A DNA stretch of 64,000 nt from Chryseobacterium caseinilyticum (GCF_014837145.1 NZ_JACYFS010000005.1:1-64000); one strand, 5' to 3'; positions 50,710-61,221 are shown, counted from the stretch's first letter. Notes: generated by a model not told the origin, from the sequence alone. Numbers and translations are program-made.

Positions 50710-53547
50710 TTATTCTCTGTTTTTTACAAGAACCCACCCTGAGAATTTTACAGGAGTTTGAGTTCTGTTGTTTTCGTTCCAGGAGATGCTGTACCAGTAA
50801 TTTCCGGTAGAAATTCTCTTGCCAACTACTGTTCCGTCCCATTTGTAACCTTTGTCTTTGTTTCCTTCAAAGATTTTCACACCGTAACGGTCGAAGATAG
50901 AAAAGGTAAGATTAGGCTTATGAGCCAATGAAGAGTAATCCAAGACATCATTTACACCGTCATTATTTGGAGTAATTACGTTGATGATATTTGGTATCGT
51001 AACATTTACCTGTTGAGGTACACAGTTGAAACTGTCTTTTACGTAAACTATTACGTCGCCTCTTACCAAATCCGTGAAGATATTAGAATCCTGCCATTTG
51101 ATATTATCAGTTGAATATTGATAAGGAGCCGTTCCACCAGCAACTGTTACAGTAATTGTTGTATTAGATACCTCAATATTAGAAATTACCGGCTGTTGAG
51201 TAGGGTAAACAGTTACGTTTTGTCTTGTTGTACAATCACCAGTTGTCAAGTCAACCCAATAATTACCAACAGTTACATTGCTTATTATTTGTGTAGTATC
51301 TCCGTTGCTCCATGCATATCCGTCGAATCCTGTTCCTGCATCCAAGGTGGTTCTGTCTTCAATACAAATTTCTTTATCCACTAAAACTGTAGAATAAACA
51401 GGAGGCAGAACAATTAATGTAATTACTGCTACTCTATAACACCCGTTTGCATTGCTTACTCTTACATAAACAACTCCGTTTGGAGCAACATAGTTATCAG
51501 GAACTGTAATTTCATTAGTCTGATTCTGAGCATCCGTCAAAGAAGGGTAGTACTTCTTAGTAGTTAATGGCTGAAGGGTTACGTTTGCTGCTGTAAGGTC
51601 AAATAATGCTGTAGAGACATTGCTTGTTAAGTAACAAGATCTCAATGTTGCGTTATTCACAGTTGGGCTTTCAGAAATAGTGAAAGTAAGTGTAATTTGT
51701 TCACAGTCTACAAATTCAGGATCGTTTCCGCAGAATTTGTAGGTGATGGTGTCTGTTCCTACATAAGCGAAATTCGGAGTATATCCTATAACACCGGTGG
51801 TAGGGTTAATGATTGCCGTTCCGTTCGTTGGAGGTGTTACAATTGTAACGGTTGAAGGAACATACGTTTGTGTAGAACTTGTAAACTGAGGTACAATATT
51901 ATAATAACCCTCACAAACCGTTTCTGCATCTGTAGATACATTTAGACAAGTGAAAACTTTATATGTAGGTGTCGTGGCAGGTGGACATGATCCTACCGTA
52001 ATTCTTACTGTGTAATTTCCTGCAATTGTTGGTGTATAAGAATAAGAATTTGCACCCGGAATCGCAACGTCGTTTCTAAACCATTGATAAGTATCATAAC
52101 CATCATCAACCTCTAGAACAAGTCCTGGAATACAGTCTCCGGTCTGCTTTGCAATTAACGGAATTGATGAGAAACCTGCAAAATATCCACCGTAACCTGA
52201 AGTACTGTGACCTCCGTTTATCCCGGCAGTAACTGCTTTATTAGATTGAATTGCAATATTTCCGTTGATGGGCTGAATAGCATACGTTACCCAGTTGGAG
52301 TTTCCTGTTAGAGGGAAAGGCCCCTGTGCTGCTGTAGGTGTTAAAGGTGCACCTCCGTTCACAGTATAAGTGACGGTGGCTCCTACTTCGGTAAGGATAT
52401 TAAGTTTTACAATTGTACCAGTAGGTACTGCACTGGCACCTCCTGCTCCTGTAGGCATTTCTCCCACTTTACCAATCTCATCGATTTTTCTGGGTAAAAA
52501 ACAGTTTAAAGGTGGAATATAATTAAAACCACAAGTAGCATTGTCATTATTTACTGATACGAGTTGGTATAAGTAAACATTTTTAGTGGTGTTAATGTAC
52601 ATGTTCGGGTGTCCTCCAGGTTGAGTTATATAGCTGCTTCCTGAAATTCTGTGCCATTGACCAGCGTTTAAAGTTGCTGCAGGAGTTGCAGATCCGTTCA
52701 AATATACTTCAGTATTATTTTCGGTAGCTATCACGATTCCTCCTTCCAGTTCCTGTGCAGTGGTAGATCTGGTCTTTACCATCGCAAATTCATTCCCTAG
52801 TCTGTTAAGTGGAACAGACTGGTCTAAGATAATATCAGTACCGGAAGATGTTGTGGCACCAAAATTTCCTGTTACGTTTCCGTTTGTCAGGGTGATTGGC
52901 TTAGTTGCAACGATTTTTGCTCCCATAAATGGCGCCGCAGGACCAATAGTACCTGCAAAAATAAAAGACTGTCCTTTATTTAAATTGAAAGTATGCGTAT
53001 TGGTTGTTGGTGTTGCCCCAAGGAAAGTTATCGGAGTAACTGCACTCCAGGTCGCGGTAACTGTAGTATTGTCTTCAGTTGCTAAAACTCCTGCCGTAAA
53101 GTTATCAGCGGGACGACTCGTAACAGATGGAGTGTTCGCAACAAAAAACTCTGTTCCAATACCTGCTTTACCTTTGCTGGTCAAAACTTCAGCGTGCTGT
53201 GTGCTGTTGACCATTCTCAACGTACAGTAGAAAGGTTTGGTACCATTCAGATACAAACCTTTATTGATAACGGTAAAAGCCTCCCCAGTACTTGTGGCTG
53301 CAATATTTCCTCCGGGTACTATATAGGTTTGCGGATTGTTTTTGCTGATCGTCACTGTTCCCAAAACAGTATTGTTACTGTTTACCGTTACTGTCACGGG
53401 TGTCACAGAATCTGTAGAAAGATAAAGTGACTGTGCTGTAACGGATGTGGAAGCATAATAAGGTGCGATCCAGTGCTCTGTATCTCGCTGGGCAAACAGA
53501 TTGACCGAGGAGATCATTAGTAGTAGAATTAGTAGAAATTTTTTCAT
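50710..53547 (-). CDS. Giant surface protein, IgGFc-binding-like N-terminus, T9SS type B C-terminus (array member 2)
   Basis: 945 residues from the ATG at 53547 (26 residues upstream in the longer frame lack sense as a signal peptide). Signal peptide ends NLFAQ. Same N-terminal region as its neighbours (TEHWIAPYYAS, LYLSTDSVTPVTV, HAEVLTSKGKAGIGTEFFVANTP, LATEDNTTVTATW). Then Ig-like (CIPGLVLEVDDGYDTYQWFRND), Big-like (TVTIVTPPTNGTAIINPTTG), a FDLTAANVT module, a DAGTGFDGYAWSNGDTTQII module and the type B C-terminus (ITPNNDGVNDVLDYSS, FSIFDRYGVKIFEG, SGWVLVKNRE). No CDxDxDG modules. This is the shortest complete array member. Confidence 0.9.
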   Translation of the reverse strand: MKKFLLILLLMISSVNLFAQRDTEHWIAPYYASTSVTAQSLYLSTDSVTPVTVTVNSNNTVLGTVTISKNNPQTYIVPGGNIAATSTGEAFTVINKGLYLNGTKPFYCTLRMVNSTQHAEVLTSKGKAGIGTEFFVANTPSVTSRPADNFTAGVLATEDNTTVTATWSAVTPITFLGATPTTNTHTFNLNKGQSFIFAGTIGPAAPFMGAKIVATKPITLTNGNVTGNFGATTSSGTDIILDQSVPLNRLGNEFAMVKTRSTTAQELEGGIVIATENNTEVYLNGSATPAATLNAGQWHRISGSSYITQPGGHPNMYINTTKNVYLYQLVSVNNDNATCGFNYIPPLNCFLPRKIDEIGKVGEMPTGAGGASAVPTGTIVKLNILTEVGATVTYTVNGGAPLTPTAAQGPFPLTGNSNWVTYAIQPINGNIAIQSNKAVTAGINGGHSTSGYGGYFAGFSSIPLIAKQTGDCIPGLVLEVDDGYDTYQWFRNDVAIPGANSYSYTPTIAGNYTVRITVGSCPPATTPTYKVFTCLNVSTDAETVCEGYYNIVPQFTSSTQTYVPSTVTIVTPPTNGTAIINPTTGVIGYTPNFAYVGTDTITYKFCGNDPEFVDCEQITLTFTISESPTVNNATLRSCYLTSNVSTALFDLTAANVTLQPLTTKKYYPSLTDAQNQTNEITVPDNYVAPNGVVYVRVSNANGCYRVAVITLIVLPPVYSTVLVDKEICIEDRTTLDAGTGFDGYAWSNGDTTQIISNVTVGNYWVDLTTGDCTTRQNVTVYPTQQPVISNIEVSNTTITVTVAGGTAPYQYSTDNIKWQDSNIFTDLVRGDVIVYVKDSFNCVPQQVNVTIPNIINVITPNNDGVNDVLDYSSLAHKPNLTFSIFDRYGVKIFEGNKDKGYKWDGTVVGKRISTGNYWYSISWNENNRTQTPVKFSGWVLVKNRE

Positions 53548-53567
53548 AAGCAGAATTAGGATTTTCG

Positions 53568-53575
53568 CAAAAATA
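53568..53575 (-). promoter_or_regulatory. Predicted -7 element of array member 2
   Basis: The minus strand reads TATTTTTG, matching TAnnTTTG, 21 nt before the ATG at 53547. The plus-strand word GAATTAGGATTT next to it recurs before array member 3. Confidence 0.45.
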
Positions 53576-53792
53576 ATGAATTTTTTGTAATGATAAGTTT
53601 TTAATTTTAAATATGTTAAGATCAAAATATAATTTATATCATATAATTATAAAAATGATTATTAAAGAAATAAGTTTAAACTGAAAAATTGATTTCCAAA
53701 TGGAAGAAGCTATTGCCAAATGTTGAGATTGTCTAAGTTTAAAATTATTTACGAAAAACATTTAAAGTCAATAATAAACTTTGAAAATGAAA

Positions 53793-53819
53793 AATGCCGT
53801 GATTAAAGACCACGGCATT
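53793..53819 (-). terminator. Terminator of array member 3
   Basis: A 9-bp stem AATGCCGTG / CACGGCATT, loop of 9 nt, followed on the minus strand by TTTTCATTTTC, 20 nt after the stop at 53839. Confidence 0.8.
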
Positions 53820-53838
53820 AATATTTTTCTGAGAATTT

Positions 53839-56800
53839 TTATTCTCTGTTTTTAACTAAGATCCAACCTGTGTACTTGATTGGTGTTTTTTGGGCATTTG
53901 GCTCAGTCCAATTGATATGATACCAGTAAGTTCCCGTTACTATACTTTTATCAAAGAATTTACCATCCCATTTATAGTTATTGAATTTATCTCCTGTAAA
54001 GATCTTGTTGCCGTATCTGTCATAGATCACGAAACTAAGATCACCTTTGTATTTCAGCTCACTGTAATCGATATAATCATTTACATTATCACCGTTTGGA
54101 GTAATAGCGTTGATCAGATTCGGAACTGTAATTTCCACTGCTACAGGTGCGCAATTGTAAGCATCCTTTACATAGAAAATATGCTGTCCTCTTGAAAGAC
54201 CTGTGAATACATTAGAATCCTGCCATGTTGATGTGCCGTCTACTGCGTATTTGTAAGGTGCTTTACCGCCGCTTACGATTACAGTTGCTGTATTGTTTGA
54301 GATTTCAATTGAAGTAATCGCAGGATCTACTGTCTTTTTGATGCTTACAAACTGTTTTACAGAACATTCGTTATCCTTCAGCATTACCCAGTAATCTCCT
54401 ACAGGTAAGCCTGTAACAGCCTGAGTTGTAGCACCCGTACTCCATGTATAAGACTGGTAACCCGGGCCTGCATCAAGACCAGTTCTGTCATCAATACAAA
54501 TATATTTGTCTACCAATAGAGGTGATCTTTTCGGAGGAGTAACTTTTAAAGTGATTTTAGCAATAGCATAACATCCTAAATCACTGTAAACTCTCACATA
54601 TAAAATGCTGTTAGACGAAACGTACTGATCTAATGCTGTCACAATCTCGTTTGTTCCGTTGCTTGCATCTACGAAAGTAGGGTAGAACTTCTTCGTGATT
54701 GGCGACTGACTGCTCACTGGTGCGGCTGTAAGATCAAATTCTCCTTTGGTCTCATTGTTTTCTAAGAAACATTCTGTTAAAGTGGCATCAGTTACCACTG
54801 GAACAGGGTAGAAATCTAAAGTAATTTTTGCAGTACCGATACATCCTTCGCTTGTAGTTACACGTACATAAACAAATCCTGCACCTGAGAAATAGTTTGT
54901 AGGGTTTGTAATTTCGTTAGTACCTGCATTCAAATGTGCTAAGGTTGGGAAAAACTTCTTCACCACCGGACTGTAATCAGTTACAGGTGCAGTAGTAAGG
55001 TCAAAGAATCCGTTTCCAAAGTATTGGCAGGCTTTAATAGTTACGTCTTTTAAAATGAAAGGAACTACAGTTAGGTTTAATGTAATTTTCTCACAATCTA
55101 CAAATTCCGGTGCGTTACCGCAGAATTGATAAGTGAAAGAATCAGCGCCTAAGTATCCTGAAGTTGGAATATAAGTAATGTGTCCCGTAGAAGGATTTAC
55201 TGTTACAATCCCGTGAGATGGTTGTGTAACTATAGTTACTGTGCTGGCTACAGGTGTTTGAGTAGAGTTTGTAAATGCTGGAATGATAACTTTCGATGCA
55301 CACACATTGATGTTCTGTGTAGTATTCTTCAAACATGTGAATACTTTATAGATAGGAGTTGTTAATGCCTGACAGGTTCCCATTGTCACGGTAACGGTGT
55401 AATTTCCTGCTGCTAGCGGAGTGTATGTGTTAGAAGTTGCTCCCTGAATAGCAACACCGTTAAGAAACCACTGGTAAGTATCGTATCCTGAATCTACTTC
55501 AAGAATAATTCCAGGAACACAGTCTCCTGTCTGCTTTGCAATTACTGGTACAGAGTTGAATCCTGCAAAATATCCGCCATATCCAGCTGTACTATATCCG
55601 CCATTAATACCTGCAGTTACTGCTTTATTGGAGATGATTGTTAGATTTCCACTTATTCCTTCTACAGCATATGATACCCAATTTGTATTTCCTGTAAGGG
55701 TGTAAGGTCCCTGTGCTGCTGTCGGTGGAGAACCATTTACTGTAACGGTTGCGCCAGCTTCTGTTATGATATTCAATTTTAACGAAATAGCTGTAGAGAT
55801 ATTTGGCATTTCATTAACTAATCCAATTTCGTCAATTCTTCTTGGAAGAAAACAGTTTAATGGTGGAATGTAATTAAATCCGCATGTTGCATTATTATTA
55901 TCTACAGATACAAGTTGATATAAGTATACATTTTTCGAAGTCGATACCAGCATATTGTAATGACCATTGGTTCCTTGTGCTTGATATGCATCGCCAGAAA
56001 TTCTGTACCATTGTCCCTGATTAATAGTTGCTACTGCAATTGAGGATCCGTTAAGAAAAATTTGGGTATTGTTTTCTGTTGCAATGATAATCCCACCTTC
56101 AAGATCAGAAGTTGTAGATCTCGTTCTCACCATTGCAAAGGTGTTTCCTAATCTTTCTACAGGTACAGACTGGTCTAAAATTCCATCTGATGAAGATCCT
56201 GTAGCATTGTCTCCAAAATTTCCATTAGCATTTCCATTGGTAAGGGTAATTGGTTTGTCTGATACAATCTTTGCTCCCATAAACGGTGCAGTGGTACCTA
56301 CCGCACCTGCAAACAGAAAGGATTGCCCCTTATTGAGCGTAAATGTGTGTGTGTTTTGTATTCCAGCTGGCCCACCGATAAAAGTTATTGATCCATTCCA
56401 TGTTACTGTAACTGAAGTGTTGTTTTCAGTAGCCATAACTCCAGCAGTGAAGTTATTTGATGTGAAATTTGCTGGAGATGGTGTATTGGCAACATAGAAT
56501 TCTTTACCAATACCTGCTTTTCCTTTACTTGTAATGACTTCTCCATGTGCAGATTGTGCCAATCTCAAAGTACAGTAAAATGGTTTTGAGCCCTTTAAAT
56601 AGAGCCCTTTATCTATCACTGTAAATGCCTGTGTTGACGTTGTTGCTGTAATTATAGTATTGTCAACAGTATAAGTTGCGGGATTTCCTTTGCTGATTGT
56701 TACGGTTTCTATGACAACATTGTTATTGTATATGTCTACAGTAAAAGGCTGAACAGAATCTGTGGAAAGATAAAGCCTATTAACGTATGTAGAGCTAGAA

Positions 56801-56898
56801 TTGTAATAGGGTGCTATCCAGTGATCTGTGTCTCTTTGGGCAAAAAGACTGGTGAACGTCAGAAACACTAAAGTAAAACTTAGTAGAAATCTTTTCAT
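53839..56898 (-). CDS. Giant surface protein, IgGFc-binding-like N-terminus, T9SS type B C-terminus (array member 3)
   Basis: 1019 residues with a signal peptide ending SLFAQ. Closely similar to member 2 in the first 480 residues (TDHWIAPYYNSS, RLYLSTDSVQPFTVDIYNNN, HGEVITSKGKAGIGKEFYVANTPSP). Ig-like (CVPGIILEVDSGYDTYQWFLNG), Big-like (TVTIVTQPSHGIVTVNPSTG), two FDLTAAPV modules (one more than member 2), a LDAGPGYQSYTWSTGATT module and the type B C-terminus (NAITPNGDNVNDYIDYSE, FVIYDRYGNKIFTG, TGWILVKNRE). Likely exported by T9SS and surface-attached. Ligand unknown. Confidence 0.9.
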   Translation of the reverse strand: MKRFLLSFTLVFLTFTSLFAQRDTDHWIAPYYNSSSTYVNRLYLSTDSVQPFTVDIYNNNVVIETVTISKGNPATYTVDNTIITATTSTQAFTVIDKGLYLKGSKPFYCTLRLAQSAHGEVITSKGKAGIGKEFYVANTPSPANFTSNNFTAGVMATENNTSVTVTWNGSITFIGGPAGIQNTHTFTLNKGQSFLFAGAVGTTAPFMGAKIVSDKPITLTNGNANGNFGDNATGSSSDGILDQSVPVERLGNTFAMVRTRSTTSDLEGGIIIATENNTQIFLNGSSIAVATINQGQWYRISGDAYQAQGTNGHYNMLVSTSKNVYLYQLVSVDNNNATCGFNYIPPLNCFLPRRIDEIGLVNEMPNISTAISLKLNIITEAGATVTVNGSPPTAAQGPYTLTGNTNWVSYAVEGISGNLTIISNKAVTAGINGGYSTAGYGGYFAGFNSVPVIAKQTGDCVPGIILEVDSGYDTYQWFLNGVAIQGATSNTYTPLAAGNYTVTVTMGTCQALTTPIYKVFTCLKNTTQNINVCASKVIIPAFTNSTQTPVASTVTIVTQPSHGIVTVNPSTGHITYIPTSGYLGADSFTYQFCGNAPEFVDCEKITLNLTVVPFILKDVTIKACQYFGNGFFDLTTAPVTDYSPVVKKFFPTLAHLNAGTNEITNPTNYFSGAGFVYVRVTTSEGCIGTAKITLDFYPVPVVTDATLTECFLENNETKGEFDLTAAPVSSQSPITKKFYPTFVDASNGTNEIVTALDQYVSSNSILYVRVYSDLGCYAIAKITLKVTPPKRSPLLVDKYICIDDRTGLDAGPGYQSYTWSTGATTQAVTGLPVGDYWVMLKDNECSVKQFVSIKKTVDPAITSIEISNNTATVIVSGGKAPYKYAVDGTSTWQDSNVFTGLSRGQHIFYVKDAYNCAPVAVEITVPNLINAITPNGDNVNDYIDYSELKYKGDLSFVIYDRYGNKIFTGDKFNNYKWDGKFFDKSIVTGTYWYHINWTEPNAQKTPIKYTGWILVKNRE

Positions 56899-56921
56899 AG
56901 TAGTTGGAATTAGGATTTCTA

Positions 56922-56929
56922 CAAAAGTA
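56922..56929 (-). promoter_or_regulatory. Predicted -7 element of array member 3
   Basis: The minus strand reads TACTTTTG, matching TAnnTTTG, 24 nt before the ATG at 56898. The plus-strand word GAATTAGGATTTC next to it is shared with the region before array member 2. Confidence 0.45.
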
Positions 56930-56977
56930 AAACAAATTATTAAGATATATTAAAAAATATTAACAAAAATTTAAAGA

Positions 56978-59900
56978 TTATTCTCTATTCTTGATTAATA
57001 ACCAACCAGAATAGGAAACCGGTAACTTCGTTTCTGGTTCTATCCACTTAATTACATACCAGTAAGTTCCGGTTGGCAGGTTTCTGTTTCCTACTCGTCC
57101 GTCCCATTTGTAATTTTTGTCTGTTGATCTGTAAAGCGGTGCTCCGTATCTGTCTACTACTTCAATGCTTACATTTTGTTTGATCTGAAGATCGGTGTAA
57201 TCTAAATAGTCATTATGACCATCCCCGTTTGGTGTAATTGCATTGATGAGATTAATAATGAGGAAGTCTTTTACAACAGGCTCACATCCGTCGGCACTTT
57301 TTACATAAGCTTTAAATGGCCCTCTGGAAAGTCCGGTGAAAATATTGCTTGTCTGATAATCGAATCCGTTAATAGAGTACTGATATGGAGGTGTTCCACC
57401 ACTTACATTGATAGTGGCAGTTCCTGCCGTTACGGTAATGCTTGTAATGGTTGGTAAAACAGCATTTGTTACCGTTACATTTTGCCTGTAAACGCATCCG
57501 TTGAATGTGAGATCAACATAATAATTGCCTTCACCAGCCAAAATACTCTGTGTAGTAGCACCGGTATTCCATAAATAAGAAGTAAAGCCTGAACCCGCAT
57601 CCAAAAGAGCTCTTTGCCCGGGACACACAATCTGATTTTTCAACACATCAGATTTTTTTCCTGCTTTCAGGGTAATGCTGATTTGTGCAACTACAGGGCA
57701 TGCATTTGCGCTGGTAAATCTCACGAAAAATACCTGTGCACCGGTAATATTCTGAACAGCATTCACCGGAGCAGTGCCGTTTTGAGCATTTGCTAACGTA
57801 GAATAAAACGTTAATGAAACTGCTGGGTCAGCTGTAAACAGATTTTTATAATCATTTAAATTAACAGATTCTGAGCCGCTCAAATCTAGATCACAAACCT
57901 GTGTGATGACGTTGGTTGTAATTAAAGGGATTTTTGCTCCAATTGTAAAATTAATCTGGCCGAATGCAGGTGGACAACCATTTACAGATTCTACTCTCAC
58001 ATAAATTGTAGTATTTGCGGTGTAAGACCAGTTGTTGGGAAGGTTATTGGTTCCTCCGGCTGTAGCCGCTGCTGCTGTAAGGTAATATTTAACGGTAAAA
58101 CTTCCTGAATTGCTTACAATCTGAGGCGTGATCGAAGAGAAAGTCACATTTACAGTTCCATCAAGATTATCATCACAGATGGCTCCGTTAAAACTGGCGG
58201 TATTTATATTCGGCAAAGGATTAACGAATAAAGTAATCTGTGCCACTCTGGTACACCCGAAAGTTGAAGTTACTTTGGCGTAAACTGTTCCTCCTGTTGA
58301 AGGATATGCTGTAGGCAGTGGAATAGGGTTCGTTAAAGCAGCATCAGAAAAGTTAGTGACAACAGCTCCAGGAGTTGTTGTTACGACCGGACCTGTCAGA
58401 TTGAATGTTGCCTGTCCGTTTGTTCCTGCGCATGCAGTCAGAGATGCATTGGTCGCGGTAAGCTGATCAAGAGTTAAAGTTAGTTTAGCAACATTCGCAC
58501 AGCCGTTTGTACTTTGAAACCTTACATAGAAAACCTGAGTTGGTGCAATGGTTTGGTTTGCACTAACAGGACCTGTAGCATTTTGCGCAGCAGCCAAGGT
58601 GTTATAAAATGTCAGTGAAACCGCAGGATCAGTTGTGAAATTGTTTTTGTAAGTATTTAAATCTACAGATTCAGTTGCATCCCAATTGGTATCGCAAACT
58701 AATGTGCTGAAATCCTGAGTTAATAAAGTGATTTTATTTGCAATGGTGAAGTTGATCTGCCCGAAAGCGGGTGGGCAACCATTTGTGGATTCGACTCTTA
58801 CATAGACTGTAGTATTGCCGGTATAGGTCCAGTTTACTGGTAATGTATTAGCATTTCCAAGATTTGCATCAGCTTGATTTAAATAATATTTTACTATGAA
58901 ATTTGCTGAATTGGTTACGATCAGCGGAGTAACAGTTGAGAAATTAATATTGATAATTCCATCTAAATTATCATCGCAAAGATTAGCATTATAATTTGCT
59001 GTGTTGATATTCGGTGACGGATTTAAATTCAATGTAATCTGAGCAGTTTTTGAACAACCATACTGTGAAGTTACTTTTGCATAAACCGTTGTTGCAGTGG
59101 TGCTGTAATTATTTGCACTTCCGATTAGAACGGTAAGAGCAGCGTCAGCGTAATAGGCTATTGTAGTTCCCGTATCTGAGGTTACTACAGCGGATGTCAG
59201 GTCAAAAGTTCCCGTCCCGTTGGCGTTTGCACATACAGTCAGCGTTGCATTTGTAACCTGTAAAACATCAATATTAATTATTACTTTAAAATATTCGATG
59301 TCAGCAGGATTTCCATTTCCCTGAACGGAATAGATGAAACTATCTGCTACATCTGCTGTCAATGTAGTGTTTGGCGTATAAGTAATTTGTCCTGTAGAAG
59401 AATTTACAGATGTAGTCCCTGAAGTAGGAGTCTGAACCACAGTTACACTTGAAGGAACCATAGTTTGAGTGGAAATCACAAGTGCGGGATTAATTTGTTT
59501 GGTTTGGCAGCTTCCAATCGTGTATGTAGCTGTAGGAATTGGCGGACAGGTTACGTAAGTGTAAATTGCTGTAAGCTTAGTTTCGCAGTTGTTTTTTGTA
59601 ATCTGACAGGTGTAATTTCCGGCACCATAAGTTTCAGGATTTATTGAATACGATGTTGCTCCGGAAATGGGCTGGCCGTTTAGAAACCATTGGTAAGAGT
59701 CATAACTGCTGTCTACCTGAAGTAATACGCCCAAATAGCAGTCACCTGTTTTTGTAATGGCCGGAACTGAGGAAAACCCTGCAAAATAGCCACCATAGCC
59801 AACTGCACCGCTTCCTGCCGCAATTCCGGCAGTGACAGATTTCGTAGAGTTTACGGTGATATTGCCTGTAACATTGGGAACAGAATACGTTACCCAGTTC

Positions 59901-61120
59901 GCGTTTCCAGGTACGGGATATGGTCCGGTCGTTGCAGGTACATTGGCACCGTTTATAGTAACCGTTGCTCCTGTTTGGGTAAGAATATTAAGTTTGGTAG
60001 CGTAAGTGGTGTTGCCAATTCTGTTGATTTGAGCAATTTCATCAATCTGATTGGGCATAAAACAACTTAACGGCGGAATAAAATTGAATCCTCCGGTTGC
60101 ATATTCGTTTCCCACATTTGTACCTGCAAGCAATTGATAAACGTATACATTTTTTGTTGCAGTAATTCCTAGATTGTATACCCCATTTCCCTGATTAATA
60201 TAGTAGTTGACAGGAAGTAAGAAATACTGTCCGGCATTTAAAGTTACACCCGAAACAGTGCCATTAATGGTGAACGTGGTATTATTCTCTGTAGCAACGA
60301 TAAGAGCTGTCTCCATTCCTGTGTTTACTGAGCCGTTCCCTTTTACTAAAGCGAAATCTTTTCCAAGTTTATCCACCGGCACAGCCTGATCCATCAAAAT
60401 ATCGTTGTTGGTGAAATTATTGTTGGTGTAAATACCATTAAAATTACCATTGGTAACAGAAATAGGTTTTGTTGATTCTATTTTTGCTCCTACCAATCCG
60501 TTCATATTTTCGACGGCATTAATACTTACGGCATCTAGTATGTATGATTGTCCTTTATTAAGAGTAACTGTTCTGGTGGCGGCTGTAACTCCGTCGCTAA
60601 AAACTACATTAGGATTATACCCTGAAATTACAACGTCGGTATTATCTTCTGTAGCTAAAATTCCGATCATGGAACTGATGTAAAACTCACTTCCTGTAAG
60701 TGGTGCCATGGCTGCATAAAATTTTGTACCCAGACTTGCAAGACCTTTTGAGGTTATAATCTCTGCATGGCTTGTTACTGAAAATCTGAAATTTGCAAAG
60801 AATCTTTTGCTTCCTTTTGCAGAAATACCCATGGTGTTGGGAACGAAAAGATCTGATGGGTTTGTTGCAAACATAAATCCTGCAGGAATACTTACCTCTA
60901 CCGGATTGTTTTTGCTTACTTGCACCGTAGTATAAACAGTGTTGTTATTAAAAATCTGAACGCTAAATGGCGTTGTTTCATTAGTAGACAGATACAAATA
61001 ACTCTGTAAATTAGTGGTAGCTACTTTGGCTGCCATAGGAGCAAACCAATGATCGGTATCAAGCTGAGCATTAAGGGATAAGCACAAAAATGCAAAAATG
61101 CTTAGTAAAAATCTTTTCAT
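56978..61120 (-). CDS. Giant surface protein, IgGFc-binding-like N-terminus, T9SS type B C-terminus (array member 4)
   Basis: 1380 residues from the ATG at 61120 (a 7-residue longer frame is rejected; the signal peptide MKRFLLSIFAFLCLSLNAQ begins here). The IgGFc-binding-like N-terminus (TDHWFAPMAAK, SFVQI-like strands, HAEIITSKGLASLGTKFYAA) is followed by Ig-like and Big-like domains, then a module of about 240 residues present twice (FDLTSAVVTS/FNLTGPVVTT, CDDNLDGIININF/CDDNLDGTVNVTF, CDTNWDATESVDL/CDLDLSGSESVNL). The C-terminus is type B T9SS (NAITPNGDGHNDYLDYTD, VVDRYGAPLYRS, SGWLLIKNRE). Longest complete member. Confidence 0.9.
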   Translation of the reverse strand: MKRFLLSIFAFLCLSLNAQLDTDHWFAPMAAKVATTNLQSYLYLSTNETTPFSVQIFNNNTVYTTVQVSKNNPVEVSIPAGFMFATNPSDLFVPNTMGISAKGSKRFFANFRFSVTSHAEIITSKGLASLGTKFYAAMAPLTGSEFYISSMIGILATEDNTDVVISGYNPNVVFSDGVTAATRTVTLNKGQSYILDAVSINAVENMNGLVGAKIESTKPISVTNGNFNGIYTNNNFTNNDILMDQAVPVDKLGKDFALVKGNGSVNTGMETALIVATENNTTFTINGTVSGVTLNAGQYFLLPVNYYINQGNGVYNLGITATKNVYVYQLLAGTNVGNEYATGGFNFIPPLSCFMPNQIDEIAQINRIGNTTYATKLNILTQTGATVTINGANVPATTGPYPVPGNANWVTYSVPNVTGNITVNSTKSVTAGIAAGSGAVGYGGYFAGFSSVPAITKTGDCYLGVLLQVDSSYDSYQWFLNGQPISGATSYSINPETYGAGNYTCQITKNNCETKLTAIYTYVTCPPIPTATYTIGSCQTKQINPALVISTQTMVPSSVTVVQTPTSGTTSVNSSTGQITYTPNTTLTADVADSFIYSVQGNGNPADIEYFKVIINIDVLQVTNATLTVCANANGTGTFDLTSAVVTSDTGTTIAYYADAALTVLIGSANNYSTTATTVYAKVTSQYGCSKTAQITLNLNPSPNINTANYNANLCDDNLDGIININFSTVTPLIVTNSANFIVKYYLNQADANLGNANTLPVNWTYTGNTTVYVRVESTNGCPPAFGQINFTIANKITLLTQDFSTLVCDTNWDATESVDLNTYKNNFTTDPAVSLTFYNTLAAAQNATGPVSANQTIAPTQVFYVRFQSTNGCANVAKLTLTLDQLTATNASLTACAGTNGQATFNLTGPVVTTTPGAVVTNFSDAALTNPIPLPTAYPSTGGTVYAKVTSTFGCTRVAQITLFVNPLPNINTASFNGAICDDNLDGTVNVTFSSITPQIVSNSGSFTVKYYLTAAAATAGGTNNLPNNWSYTANTTIYVRVESVNGCPPAFGQINFTIGAKIPLITTNVITQVCDLDLSGSESVNLNDYKNLFTADPAVSLTFYSTLANAQNGTAPVNAVQNITGAQVFFVRFTSANACPVVAQISITLKAGKKSDVLKNQIVCPGQRALLDAGSGFTSYLWNTGATTQSILAGEGNYYVDLTFNGCVYRQNVTVTNAVLPTITSITVTAGTATINVSGGTPPYQYSINGFDYQTSNIFTGLSRGPFKAYVKSADGCEPVVKDFLIINLINAITPNGDGHNDYLDYTDLQIKQNVSIEVVDRYGAPLYRSTDKNYKWDGRVGNRNLPTGTYWYVIKWIEPETKLPVSYSGWLLIKNRE

Positions 61121-61138
61121 ACAGAAATTATAGGGAGG

Positions 61139-61146
61139 CAAATTTA
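61139..61146 (-). promoter_or_regulatory. Predicted -7 element of array member 4
   Basis: The minus strand reads TAAATTTG, matching TAnnTTTG, 19 nt before the ATG at 61120. Confidence 0.45.
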
Positions 61147-61221
61147 CATATTAATAATCAATTTTTCACATCTTTTTATTCTTTTTCGATCGTGTTGAAA
61201 ATGTTTAATTTAATTTTAATA

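Noticed and set aside
52760..53230. Long plus-strand ORF (156 residues) opposite array member 2, and similar ones at 56069-56497 and 49906-50193
   Set aside because: They are antisense frames of repetitive, stop-poor adhesin coding DNA, with no start context and protein composition typical of shadow frames.
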